The notes under the pieces were generated by a model that worked only from the letters and a program-made list of their open reading frames with translations, did no database searches and was not told where the DNA came from. 64,000 nucleotides of DNA from Erigeron canadensis. Its lineage: Eukaryota; Streptophyta; Magnoliopsida; Asterales; Asteraceae. The position numbers and the translations under genes were made by a program. Every line of letters starts with the position of its first letter. Within the stretch, counting starts at the first letter, position 1. The stretch spans positions 23,312,735 to 23,376,734 of the forward strand of contig NC_057769.1 in NCBI RefSeq assembly GCF_010389155.1. The letters run 5' to 3'. Below are positions 23,307-35,050 of the stretch, one piece after another.

Positions 23307-23501
23307 TCAATGCTTCATAATCGCCATTGCGGATATGATCATGGAAACACAAAGAATTAATCCAGACACGGGTATTGAATAACCCGATCCAGTATCCATA
23401 CCAGCTGGAGCAGCCACCGGAGAAATCTGTGCCGATATTGAGAGGACGGAAACGACTAAGAAAACCATTGAGATCTTTATGAAACTAGTGAATGCTGCCA
23501 T
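23307..23501 (-). CDS. Arabinogalactan-peptide-type cell-surface protein
   Basis: A 64-residue protein starting at ATG 23501; the frame is open a few codons further but without an ATG. Residues 1-25 form a hydrophobic signal peptide ending in SISAQ. A very short mature segment with SPVAAPAG follows, the AP/SP-type dipeptides whose prolines are hydroxylated and O-glycosylated in AG peptides. A C-terminal hydrophobic tail (about 43-61) ending MKH fits a GPI-anchor signal. Such peptides sit on the outer face of the plasma membrane. Compared with classical AG peptides the AP run is short, and a Gly/Ser/Tyr segment precedes the tail. There is no intron and no lesion. Family membership is inferred from architecture. 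Confidence 0.75.
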   Translation of the reverse strand: MAAFTSFIKISMVFLVVSVLSISAQISPVAAPAGMDTGSGYSIPVSGLILCVSMIISAMAIMKH

Positions 23502-23581
23502 TGAAGTTAACAATAGTTCAATATAATGTTAATATTAGATTAGATATATGATTACATGACTTGTGTGTTATTGTTGTGTGG

Positions 23582-23589
23582 TATATATA
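23582..23589 (-). promoter_or_regulatory. Candidate TATA box of the arabinogalactan peptide gene
   Basis: TATATATA lies 81 bp upstream of the ATG on the minus strand, a normal distance for a plant gene with a short 5' UTR. The spacing supports it; the sequence alone is weak evidence. Confidence 0.45.
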
Positions 23590-23599
23590 GGTGTGTATA

Positions 23600-24522
23600 T
23601 TATGTATAGATGTGTGAAATGTTGCTGAGGCTAAAAGCAAGAAAGCTGTTTTTTGGTTGGGGTGTCATTTGTCAATGGATTGTTAAACGTCTTGCCTAAC
23701 AAAGGTTCTTTATTTTGTTTGCTTAACTTTTAAGATAATCTGACTAGACTTAAAGAAAAAGATTATAAATGGAAAGTATATAATAAAGTGAGACGTAAGT
23801 TATTAGTAATCTATGCATGTGTTGTAATTTTAAAGAAAAATAAAAAGATAGTTTGAAAGTTTTGTTTGAATTTGAGGCAATTTGTTAAAGATATGACTAT
23901 GAATATATTTTATTTGTTGTTGTAAAGCACATTAAAAAGGCCATATATATATAGAGAGAGAAAGGGGTTGAGAAATAATAACATTTTGAAAATGATAGAA
24001 AAAGACCATATAATCCGCGCAACTTAAGGCTTTGAAACAATTCTATATCACATATTCACACTCAATTGTAAAAAGTATGCAATGTGTATGATTCAAACTT
24101 AACTTTCTTTCTTTCTTTTTCTTTTGTTAAAATTGGTTTTAGTTGTTACAGAGTTTGCTGTTCGGTTGTTTTTTTGGGCTGAATTTATACAATAACTTAA
24201 GATAACAAATGTTAATAAACTAAAATTTGTAGTTTTATACCTTCCTTTAAAGAAAATCTTATAGTTTTAATATGTTAAATACGTTAATGGTTTTTGACTT
24301 TTTGTAGTTTTAATAAATTAGGAAAACAAACAGTATTTATATTAATAATTTACAAAAACTTAATGTTATATTGCCCTTAAAAAATATATATATTTTAAAA
24401 GACAATTTTTGAGCAAACATATCTATCACATATTAGCTACGGTAGCATAACGAAACTATATCGAAATAATAACTGATATCAATATGCAACGAGGAGCATT
24501 GAACCACGTACCTAGTTCTATA
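23600..24522. other. Upstream region of the arabinogalactan peptide gene
   Basis: Promoter and spacer DNA, AT-rich, with a short AT/AG microsatellite near 23946-23962. No gene or element boundary seen. Confidence 0.45.
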
Positions 24523-24720
24523 TAAAATTAATGAAAAATGATTAATCAACCTAATTGGTGTGCTTAAAGATATCCCTAAAATCTTAAGAATTTGACATGT
24601 AGGTTCCACTAATTCTCTTTCCTAATCTTGCCCCCTGATTTTTCGACATGTCATCATCTTACAATTAGACACATCTTTAAGCACACCAATTAAGTTGATT
24701 TATCATTATCTAAAATCAAT
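24523..24720. mobile_element. MITE, 178 bp, with 10-bp target duplication
   Basis: The body 24533-24710 has terminal inverted repeats of about 38 bp sharing ATTGGTGTGCTTAAAGAT. The flanks are TAAAATTAAT (24523-24532) and TAAAATCAAT (24711-24720), a 10-bp duplication with one mismatch. A 9-10 bp duplication is typical of Mutator-type transposition. No coding content. Confidence 0.7.
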
Positions 24721-26653
24721 TGTAAAAAGTATGGACCGTGTTGTACTGTTGTATGATGATCTTTTTGTGAATTTCAAAAGTACCTAATTTATATAGAACG
24801 AGTGGGTTTCTAATTAAGCACCTAGAATTGACTCACATAGATCTAAACAACATAATTCTTCATTAACGTTTCATATTGCTAGCTAGCTTAATGAATGATT
24901 CCATCAATGAAAATGACAGTTTTATCATAAAACATCAACTTACTCGATTGCAACTATCATGACATGATATAACGAACAAAACCTAATAAAGGAACATAAT
25001 TAACAATCAATGAATGATGTTCTACCTATAGGGAGATTAACGGACCAAATAGCAATCAAAATCCCTTCAAAAAGCGAAGAAATCGCCTAGAACTTAAGGG
25101 AGACACTTAGGGTTTTGTGTGTGAAAGTTTCTAAGGGTTATGATTTGAATTAAGGGAATAAGGCACTCATAGCAAGCCCCATATCCGCTGGACCAACTTT
25201 CAAGAAACTCGGCATCTAGGCTCTTGCACTTCCTAATAACCCACAACATCTCTTAAATGTTCATTTAACGCTTACGGGAATTCTTACATAGACATTTATC
25301 CTATCGGCATCACTTATTGACCTCTTTAAACACACTAGAATGGTATCCGCGGGATGCGGCAGAGTAATGGCGGCGAAGGTGGCGGCAGTGGTGGAGATGT
25401 AATGACGGTGATGGGTGGTGGTGGCGCGCGACGGTGGTGGCGACGATTGGTGACGGTGGTGGTGACGGTGACGGTGGCGGTCGACAATTAATGGTAGTGG
25501 TAGTGGCGGCAATAAGTTTAGGTTTTTGATGTCTTGTTGAAACTTAATATTTGAAAGGTTAAACTTAAAATTCAACAAAAACCCTATTTGCTTTATATAT
25601 AGTATTGATGTTAGATGATTAGTCATTTAATTTCATTATACATTATTATGGAACACATTTACACATTTAACACTTGAGAACATTAAGACACTTAAGTATA
25701 TTTAGTCACATTGATGGAACCTAACGAGAACAAATGATAGGTCAATGTTCAAGGCAAAAGATTACAATTGGATTACCCAAAACCATCGAAATCGACATTA
25801 AAACACAATTCAATCACCCCTACCCATCAAAGTCTAGCTTAATCACTTAGGGATGATCAATATGATTATAAAACAAGAGGGATTTACTTATATTACATGT
25901 AGGAAGAAATGAGAGACCAAAATCTTGTGATAATCAACAGCGGACGAAATGAAATCAAAGGATTTGCCATGGGTACAAGGGAGCAGTTTAGGGCTTGATA
26001 AAGAGAGCATGAGATTGAATAATGAGAATGAATATGAACGAATAACCCTTAAAACTGTTTTAGCCACTTTTAAAACATGATATCTAGACCCCTCACGTCT
26101 TTAATCATCTCTTTAAAGGCTTATACTAGCTAAAAGGGATGCATATCAACACAATAAGCGTATGACAAATATAACTTGACAAACTTTTATTTAAATTCAC
26201 TTCTGGATTTAATGATATTATTCTATTAAACTATAAAACATTTATCAAATATAATGACCGTAATTATAATCACATACACACTTAACCTTTAAAACACATA
26301 ATACCTAACAAATGGAAAATGTTTGACTAAAGGCATGGTCAACGACTGACATAAAATGTTCGGGAGTTACAAGCTACTAGTGAACTCTCAATTGAAACCA
26401 AATAGGAGACAATGGTGACAGTGAACTCTTAATTAATTTTTTTTTTATTATAAATAGAAAAAAAAAAGAACCAACATAATATTCATATATCAAAGTAAAA
26501 AAGATAACATTTATGTAAAATAAAAAGTACATTTCATGATATGTCAAATATCAAAACACAATATTGCATACTCCTATAAAAATAAAAAGCAACATTGCAT
26601 AATATCTAAAAATAAAAAAACATAACGTTGCATAATACTTATAAAATTACTAA
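24721..26653. other. Intergenic DNA with a GGY triplet module
   Basis: No gene. At 25325-25510 a GCGGGATGCGGCAG motif leads into a long GGT/GGC/GACGGT tract, the longest GGY module of the window; the Pro/His-rich frame on its minus strand is an artefact of the repeat. The remainder, including 25630-26400, is AT-rich and unrecognised. Confidence 0.5.
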
Positions 26654-26975
26654 CTATCGAGGAAATCCAAGTCTTGCCGCTACAAGTTTCGTATGATCAA
26701 ACCTTAGCGAGTGACGGATATCTTCACTAGTAACTCCGATACTGCCCTCTCGTCAAAAACTGTCTGGACTGACCCATCCATTATATGAACCGGTGAGATT
26801 TCCCTCCTGTCCTCTTATATAATCATATTGTGCAACATAAGACACACATAAAAAGTTGTTCGAATCTTTTCAACAGGCATAGGATGGAGAGGCTTTTCTA
26901 AAACTTATCATTTTCCCTAAAGAACAACAAAAGCTCACTCGAATTTTGCTAGAATTTTCCATTTTATATTCAAAT
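26654..26975 (-). pseudogene. PIF/Harbinger transposase (HARBI1/ALP1-like) C-terminal remnant
   Basis: Minus-strand translation shows a degenerate AFVVL segment, then KPLHPMPVEKIRTT, then VCLMLHNMII, EISPVHIMD, and, after a one-base shift, RFDHTKLVAARLGFPR and a stop at 26654. The MPVEKIR and LHNMI segments are characteristic of the end of the DDE domain in Harbinger nucleases and their plant relatives. At least four in-frame stops and a frameshift show it is dead. The catalytic DDE core and the Myb-like partner gene are not seen. The spacer to 27200 may hold more of the element. Confidence 0.7.
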
Positions 26976-27205
26976 TGTCATTTGTGATTGGTGAGGGATG
27001 CTAACTCAAACCGAAAGTGCTAATTTGTTTGGAAACCAGAAGAGCGACAGCCAACAAACCGTCAAAATCATGTCCAAGCCGTGATGTTCACCGCACACAT
27101 TCCCTCCCCCTTAACATTAAAGTTAGCCGAAGAAATAAACTATTCCTTATTTTCAAACACCCAACTTGTGTAAACTATGACCATCAAAACAATCGTCGAT
27201 TTTAG

Positions 27206-27875
27206 TCAATATAATCAACTTTTAATCTAGCGTTCGACCATTCCCCATTTGACCACTAAGGCCAGGTTAACTATAAAGTACATTTTAGTTGACCCACTAA
27301 GGACAACTTTTTTCTTGATTAATCTTTTAAAATAAGGATGAGCATGTATAGGTTTTTGGTGATGTTTAGTTAAAATCAAAAACCAAACAATCATTCTTAG
27401 TTCATTATTGGTTTTTGGTGGTTATAAGTATAAAGATTAGGTTAATTTGTTCCCGTGTTGCTCAAATCTCTGGTAGGAGTTAGTTTCATATGCAACGTAT
27501 CTCCGATAGTGGTAAGACTCAGATAATGCATGTATATTCAGTTTGCAGTTTCATTACTGTCACCATTTTGTGTTAAATCAATGTTATAGACTAAAGAGCA
27601 TATATGATGAAGGTCTTTATCTTTGTTAATTATAATCCCATTCTAGATTGCAAAAACCACGTAATATACTTGATAATAAATAAGCATCTAGCAAAGCACT
27701 AGATTGCAAAACAGAAGTACAAAAACAATTATAATTATAAAGCTCAGAAAAAACATTGAAGAACAAGATTCTAAACTCTTCTGGAGTTTGAACTGCAAGT
27801 TGGGATACATATCCTCTTATTTACTTTCAAACGTGCTAAATTTAGGATAGTAACTAACAATACATGCATGGCATG
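27206..27875. other. Spacer downstream of the P450 pseudogene
   Basis: AT-rich, with no gene. It would contain the old 3' UTR of the P450. An ORF at 27017-27205 lies in the Harbinger region and is not supported. Confidence 0.45.
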
Positions 27876-29740
27876 TTACATTGGAAATGGGATAGGATCA
27901 GGACGAGGCACCGGGATACATACCAAATGGTAACCTCTAGTAAGCGTGATCCCAAATCCCTCTTCCATATCAACACTAGGTAGATCTCCATCTTTTCCAG
28001 CCTTCCAGTGAAAGCACCGAATCATTGTTCCAAGTGTTGTGTGTAGCATAAACTGTGCCAATGATATCCCGGGACACATCCTTCTCCCACTACCAAAAGG
28101 TAACATCTGAAAGTGTTGCCCTCTTACATCTAACTTGTTCTCTTTTTTCTTGAAATCTTTCAGGCCGGAACTCATGTGGGCTTTCCCAATGGTTTGGGTC
28201 TCTACCAAGGCCCCACACATTAATAAAAACTTGAGTCTTTGCTGGAATATGGTAACCCGCCACCATAAAATCTTTTGTTGATTGTCTTGCTAACACTGGC
28301 ATAGCTGGATGGAGACGTAATGTTTCCTTGACGACTGTTTGGAGGTATGGAAGGTTTGGTATGTCTGATTCTTGTAGAAGTCTTTCTTCACCAACAACTC
28401 GATGGATTTCTTCAAGAGCCTTTTTCATGACATTTGGGTGATTGATTAGTTGTGATAAAGCCCATTCCATGGTACTTGCTTTGCGGCAGCAAATATGTCC
28501 TAAAGCAAAATATAAGAGCATAATTTTTCTAAGGGTGAGCCTTTTGAAAGTGATGGTACATGTGTATGATTAGGATAAACAAAAAATCAATTGTCATAAA
28601 ACATAGCGTGTACATACTTGGATAGTTTAATAATCTCATACCAAATTAATAATCCGCTTGAGCAATCCAGTATGAAAGTCATTATCCATAGTACCAAAAT
28701 TATTTATTTGATCATTTAGTAATTAGATCGCAAGAATTAGTTTTTGCTTCTATTCAAATACTTATGATAACCATTTACAATCGTAAGTCGAATTGAAATT
28801 GTTACATAATGAGTTTGAAAATGTAATCATATTAATTAATGTTACCAATATAAAGGCTTTGATGTTTTCTTTGCTCAACTTTATCTCTAAGCTCTCGTCT
28901 TGTTATACAAGTAAAATATGAAGCAAGTCTTTCACTTCCCCACCGTGTTTTCTTGCCTCTTGATGCTCTTTTATGATCCTTTCTATCATTACATCAAATC
29001 TCACACGGAGCTTCCTTGCCTTTTTCCCTAATCCTTTCAAGTTGAGAATCTTAATTAAACAACCATATGTAATCCGAAAGGTTAAAGTTACTAGATGCCT
29101 TTAACATATCAGTACCTAAGTTTATCAAATAGTCTGCAACATCCTCCTCATCATCTATGCATCTTACACCGACCAACATTCTTGATATCACATTGTTAGA
29201 CAACTTCGTCAGCTCCTTGCCAAGATTCACAGCCTCCCCAACTTTGGCCATTTTTGATATTGATTATATAAAACCATTTATCTCTTGGTGTCTAACTAAA
29301 CTAAACATGTCAAGTGTACTTTCATTTAGAAGATTTGACATAAGTATCTTTTTGAAAAACTTCTAGTGTGGTCCATAAGGAGCAAACACCATGACCTTTG
29401 TTCCATAAGTCAGGTAATCTGCAGTTGAGCTTCGGGCTTTGTCTAAATACACATTTTCATGCGATTTAAGAAATTCTTTTGCCATTTCTGGTGAACAAAC
29501 AACAATACTAGGTTTAGAGCCCATATAGAGTCGTAATATGGGCCCATATCGATAAGAAAGCTTGTGAAAAGCTTGATGTGGAATTGGATATAATAGGTGG
29601 AGATGTGCAATGATCGAAAGGGCAATTGGGGTTGACAGAATGTGAGATTTAGCACAAATAAATTTGAAAATCACCCAAACAAAAATGGTGGATATGAGGC
29701 ATGTAAGCAAGAATGGAAAATAGGCTTCGAAGTCATCCAT
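27876..29740 (-). pseudogene. CYP93-like cytochrome P450 pseudogene
   Basis: Exon 1 is 29740-28846 and exon 2 is 28499-27876. The intron (GTAAC to TTTAG) splits AFIL from DIFAA, the usual A-type P450 position. The start codon, N-terminal membrane anchor, PIPHQAFHKLSYRYGP, FAPYG, KETLR (ExxR), FRPERF and the heme loop [10 protein letters not shown] with its Cys are all visible. Lesions: a TAG in place of the Trp after PYGPH (29363-29365), TAA at 29264-29266, a stop at 29051 with a nearby shift, a stop near 28898, loss of the GTDT oxygen-binding part of the I helix near 28485, and a shift in an A run near 28160. The N-terminal block and the VDMEE-G-TL ending resemble CYP93 enzymes, which act on flavonoids and related compounds. 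The former substrate is unknown. Confidence 0.85.
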
Positions 29741-30995
29741 TGATAAGTGAAGTCTTCAACAGTGATGTGCAAAAACAAGCAAAACCATGCCGGAATTTAT
29801 ACATATCAAACCTTGCTCATTTAGTCAATTGAATACTGTTCCATAAAATATCAACTTTGAATCTATTTTTAAGCACGTTTTATCAATATAACTCTCATTA
29901 ACTAGCTACTACTCTTAATACACGTGCACGATCCACGGGTTGTGTCATATTTTTCTATTTTGTCCTACAACTTTATTATACTAACTTTATACATTCATTT
30001 GATGTATAGGCAACGAAATGCAAAATGTTTTATATATTAATCAATAATATTATGATTGTATTTAGCTTTAAATGCCTAAACTTGTTATTTGACGGCAAAC
30101 AATGCATACGTTTTTGAACATTTATTTAGTTGAGATATAGAGTGTTGATGAAAAGCCCAACTGATAACCGTATATAAAATAAAATTTCATTTAATTATTG
30201 TTTTTATTTGATAAATTGTGATATCTAACAATTTTAGGTTGTGTTTAGTTATAAAAAATGATTTTACTTTTTCATTTTTAATTTTTTAGAAAATATAAAG
30301 GTCTTTTCATTTCTAAAAAATAAATAAAGTATTTAAATCGCATTCTTATTAGAAAATGCTAGTTTTATTTTCCAGTTTAGAAAACTATAATACATTTAGA
30401 AATGAAGGAAAGAGGTGGGAAATGAAAAATAAAAGCAATAAAATTTTTCAAGTTTCCCATTGAAAAACATTGTATTCTATTTTTCTGAATATTTTCAAGA
30501 AAAACATTTATTAAAACGCGTATTTTATTTTTGTATGTTTGCTTGGAAAAGATAAATATAAAATAAGAAGTTTTTTCCGTAACCAAACACGTCATTAAAG
30601 CTGTAGAGATTTTAAGTTTGAGAACTAATAAACTACCACACTTAACAATATGGAGACTTAGTTTTCCGACATTGTTTATATGGATTTTTAGTGAACTTTT
30701 TTACTGTATACTTTTTAGCTAAAGAAAAATAAACATATACTTACATAATATTTTCTTCTTGATTAAAATTATTAGTTCTACATTAATATTTGTTTGTGGA
30801 ATTTTCGAATTTTCTTTTAGAAAAATCTTATCATATTGGAAAAATTGTACAAAAAATTATGTTTGAACTTCCGTTTTTAGAGTCCCATGTGTCCTTTATT
30901 TTTAGAAGATGAATGATGATTTCTTTGTTGTAAAACATATTCAATAAATACTATTTAGGTTTATCTATATTGTTACGTAAATCGTCTTAGGTAAA
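29741..30995. other. Old promoter and spacer of the P450
   Basis: 29741-30040 is the 5' flank of the P450, present again at 31474-31803. Beyond that the DNA is AT-rich. A stretch near 29920-29945 (CACGTGCACGATCCACGGG) looks like a Helitron-type hairpin absent from the second copy. No gene. Confidence 0.5.
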
Positions 30996-31382
30996 TCTCT
31001 ATCTCTATATATAATAAAACAAGATTGTTTTTTATAGTTATTATTAAAAAGTTGTTGATGTGGTAAATCTATATTTCACTTAAAAATTCTTTTTATTTAA
31101 TTATGATGTCATATATATATATATAAATAATATAGAAATAGCCTAAAAATATCAATCATTTGTTTAAAGAATAAAAAATCTCTCTTATATAATATCACAA
31201 ATAAAATGTTTTTTTTATTTAGTTGATTTATTAACTATATAATTATTGTTTTAGTTAAATTATTAGATTTATATCAAGTTATAATGTTTTAAAAACAAAT
31301 ATTACATAATTTCTTTTAATTTATTTTATAGTTTTACAATTTTAATTAATATGTCCGGATTAAACCCGGGTTGATTAACTAG
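30996..31382 (+). mobile_element. Short Helitron-type element
   Basis: The 5' end TCTCTATCTCTATATATAAT follows an A. The 3' end has the hairpin AACCCGGGTT, then GATTAA and CTAG (31379-31382) before T. These are the structural marks of Helitrons: A-T insertion, TC start, and a 3' hairpin a few bases before CTRR. At under 0.4 kb it has no Rep/helicase and depends on other elements. Confidence 0.6.
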
Positions 31383-31473
31383 TATTTTCATATAGAAGGA
31401 TTGGATGATAGTCTTGCAATGTGGACTGATTATCCTCACAAGGAAGGGATGATTACGAGCATTCGTAAGAGCA

Positions 31474-31803
31474 GTTGTGAGATTTAGCACAAATACATTT
31501 AAAAATTTGCTAGACCAAAATGATGGACATGAGGCATGTAAGAAGAATGGAAAATAGGCTTTTAACTCAGCCGTTGATAAGTGAAGTTTTCAACAATGAT
31601 GCGCAAAAACAAGTACGACCATGCTAGAATTTATACAATCAAACCTCAATTCATAAAATATCATCTTTGAATCTATTTTTAAGCACGTTTTATCAAATCA
31701 TTTATATAGCTACCAGTCATATTTTTGTATTTTTCCTACATTTTTATTATACGAACTTTGTAGGTTTATTTGATGTATAGGCAATGAAATGCAAAATGTT
31801 TTA
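31474..31803 (-). pseudogene. Duplicated 5' end of the P450 (promoter plus first codons)
   Basis: Sequence matching 29638-30037 in the same orientation: the first coding bases (EAYFPFL region), the former start codon (now ACG), the 5' flank with TTTTTAAGCACGTTTTATCA, and GGCAATGAAATGCAAAATG. Similarity stops inside the coding region, so only the gene start was duplicated or kept. It cannot encode a P450. Confidence 0.7.
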
Positions 31804-31836
31804 TTGTAGATGTATAACGGGTGACAACAGGTTTCT

Positions 31837-32030
31837 AGATTGTGATCATGTATTTTTGGACTATAACTGCTTCCAAGGTCTTGTGTTTCATCATCAGAGA
31901 TGACAAGTTTTGGGGTTTTTTCTTCTGAATATTTGTAACGGCCTATAGTCAACATCTCATTGTCTTGGTAAGTGTAAAACTTCACCATTATACGGTGAGG
32001 TTCTCTGATGTCGTGTACCGACTGAATGTT
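31837..32030 (-). pseudogene. Exon-like fragment of unknown gene
   Basis: On the minus strand a T-rich tract ending CATTCAG (a plausible splice acceptor) opens into a frame beginning SVHDIREPHRIM and continuing through IGRYKYSEEKTP and LVISDDETQD, with the internal ATG at 31988. Codon use and charge pattern look like real coding sequence up to about 31850, then degrade. I do not recognise the family. It may be an exon captured or duplicated together with the adjacent P450 5' copy. Confidence 0.4.
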
Positions 32031-32149
32031 CGAAAAAAAAATACAAAGTCTTTATGTAACCTATAAACAATATAAACGCTTTAAAGATAAAGTTTGACCT
32101 AGCCTTAAATTGCTAATTATATTTACGTCTTATATTATTATTATTATTA

Positions 32150-32910
32150 TCTTAATATATACTAAAAGGCAACTAAACTAAATTCAATTGACCAATCACA
32201 ACTCTCAATTTTTTAATATTAGTTAAATCAAATCATGTCTAAATTATTTTTACACTTTTTGGTTTTCCATCACCAATTTACACTTTTAACCTAATTTAAA
32301 AATAATTAATACTTTATTGCATAATGTCTATCTAATAACATAAAATGCTAAAAAAATAGAGAGGTTACAACATTTGAATAAATACAAATTAATATTTATA
32401 TCAATATTATTTTATATTATTAATTGTAATTAACCTAATTGTAATATTGTCGTTATTAGTTTTTGTAATTAGACTATAACTAGAATAATCATTGTTGTTA
32501 TTAGTAATTGGAATCATACTATATTTAGGATGCTAAATCGAACGTTACAAATAAAATCAGAACACACGAAATCATCAAAAGTCCTACGAACCCTCTGTTA
32601 TTTTGAATGTTCTTAACAATCATGACCAACGAAAATATAATTACTTTTTTTGCAATACATCAATGTGAACTTAGTCAATTGTATAATAAAAGTTAAAATA
32701 TCGTTTTTTTGGAAGAGTTTGTATAAAAAAAACTCTGCTACATTATCCAGCCTTGATAAAATTTAGCATTCGAGATCTACATTTGAATATCTTAATTCAT
32801 TTTTAATTAATATTTTACATTTAACGTATGAGTATTATTTTTTGTTCCATATACCAATTTTATATTGATAATGTTATAAACCGTGTATTTGACACGGGTC
32901 TAAAATCTAG
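32150..32910 (+). mobile_element. Short Helitron-type element, 761 bp
   Basis: Starts TCTTAATATATACTAAAAGG after an A. It ends with the hairpin ACCGTGT / ACACGGGT, then CTAAAAT and CTAG (32907-32910) followed by T. All structural marks of a Helitron are present. There is no ORF, so it is non-autonomous. Confidence 0.7.
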
Positions 32911-33484
32911 TTGCGGATTATTTGTTTTGCAGGTATTTGCGTAAGGTTAGACATAGTATCTATAGGTAATAGAACATTTATTGTACGCATACTCTTTTAA
33001 TGTGTAATTTCGAGTCTTAAAATTGTAATCACGAATCACCTAGCTACTAACTACTATGCACTCTCTATAGTGTACCAATTCATATGCAATATAGTTTACG
33101 TAGAATTTTCGAGGTCAAACACAAGGACTGTTGTTTGAGGAGATTATTAAAGTAATCCGGTTCAGAGTAAAAGTGGGGGTTTGTAACCGTGTTGTCACGT
33201 TGCTTTTGAATTCTATTAGTCAAATTGAAAGCAAGTTATTAACACCGAAAAATAAAAAACATTAATATTATAAGTCATGTACCTCGAATCCATTCGACAA
33301 CAGTTCAAGTTGCACTTTTAATTAAGCTCAAGTTCAATTAAGTTGACAATGATAATAATGATCAAATAAAGACACAAATGGATACCACCAACGTTTGTAA
33401 ATTCATTTAAATCACCTAATTATTGTTGTGAAAGCTGGTACTATATATGCTTAAAACAATTTCCCTAATCAACACGTATGTTTA
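32911..33484. other. Spacer before the retrotransposon nest
   Basis: AT-rich, no gene or repeat recognised. The outer target duplication of the gypsy element should end at 33484, but its partner lies beyond the window. Confidence 0.5.
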
Positions 33485-34388
33485 TGTAACGCCCCAAACC
33501 ATTTTGACTCGAAAAGCATACAATTATTTGAAAACTTATATTAGACAAGCTGGACAATTTTATACTTAGAAAATTTAAGCCGTTTTTCGCCAAAAAATAG
33601 AAGTTCTCAAATTTGAAAAATGACAACTGAAACTTTCTTAGAATGTTAATATAAGTCTATTGTATGAGTTTCAGATCCCGGAGAGGTCAAACGAAGCCTT
33701 GGTAAACCTTGTGAAAAATTACAGAAGAGCACGACTCTTGTTTCTACAAGAGTCTTCCTCAAAGGCCGTCCTCCTGCAGCTTCGTAATTTGACACTTTAA
33801 TCAATTTCGACCCTTTTTTCTCATTACCGAGTTTCGTACAACTGATAAACAACTTCATTTTGACATAAAAGACATAACACAACATTTCCAAAAGTCTTTA
33901 TACCATCCATTGTTACATCCAAGTTTATAAGACTAAACGGGTCATTTACCAAAGTTGCCAAATTATCCAAATTTCACCCTTTAACATAGTTCTTACAATA
34001 CTAAATGTTGAGTTGAAACTAAACAAGACACAATACCATAACATTAAGATTCATCATTTCATAAACAAAAACACAAGTTTTGGGGGTACTTGGGAGCACT
34101 TGATCAAGGGACAACTATCCACCAACATTAACTAATACAATCACCTACCAAAAGATCTTCAATTCACTTAAGTTCCAGAATTAGCTTTACCCTTAGACCT
34201 TGATCCTTCTATAAGGAAAACATAACAACTAAACGTATAAGCGAAAAGCTTAGTGAGTACAACATATATATTCATACTTTCCATTTCTTTCATTCATATC
34301 ACATTCATTAACATCATACATACTAGCATGGATCCATACTACATCATTGTCAAGAAGGAGCGCACAATTCTCACTATTGACTTCATAC

Positions 34389-35035
34389 TGTTAAGTCTTG
34401 GATTCGCTGATTAGATTTACTCTCTGACATGTATCGTCAGCAAGTCTTCAGCGAGTCCAGTGACTCTCTTCAGCGAGGTGTATGCTGACCAAATGTTTGT
34501 CATGGCGGGAAGTATTCAAACCATATGAAGACAAGAGTCACATGGTGGTTCTTCCAACTGTAACATACCTTAATTGGAAAAGGTACATGTTGGGACCAAA
34601 ACTTGGGTCTTCTCTCTCATACCCATTTTGGTAAAGAAGACAAGGGCTCTTGCTTGGAAGTACAAGGAGCCAATGGAACGTCGACAACCACCATCTATCA
34701 CCATCAAGGGAAGGCTATGTTGCCCTAATTCCCCCTCTATATAAAGCAACACAGCCGCATTGTATCAAGTGTGTCAGTCACCTTGAAAGTGTGTGTCACT
34801 TGTAATTGTTCAAGTTTATAGTGTGTCTAGACTTAGGAATTACCTTGTTCATTTGTATTCTTGTAAGTCAAGTTTGTAAGATCGACCATGTATTCATCGT
34901 TTAATCAATGATACATATGATTATACTTGCATTGATTTATTACAATTGAACTTGTCGTTGTTCTTGTTATTTATCTTCTTATTTACTTTTTGTCTAATTT
35001 AAATATAACATAAGTTGTGCATTTGTGGACCATCA
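34389..35035 (+). repeat. 5' LTR of the non-autonomous element
   Basis: 647 bp, TG...CA, same length as the 3' copy. A TATA-like TCTATATAAAGCAAC lies near 34736-34750, so transcription would start near 34775. The differences from the 3' LTR that I saw cluster in the first 80 bases. Confidence 0.9.
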
Positions 35036-35037
35036 AG

Positions 35038-35050
35038 TGGTATCATAGCC
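35038..35050 (+). other. Primer binding site (initiator tRNA-Met type)
   Basis: TGGTATCATAGCC, two bases after the LTR. It differs from the canonical TGGTATCAGAGC by one base (G to T). The second primer site at 35951 has the canonical sequence. Confidence 0.8.

Noticed and set aside
25261..25626. 121-residue His/Pro-rich ORF
   Set aside because: The central part is the GGY triplet module read on the other strand.
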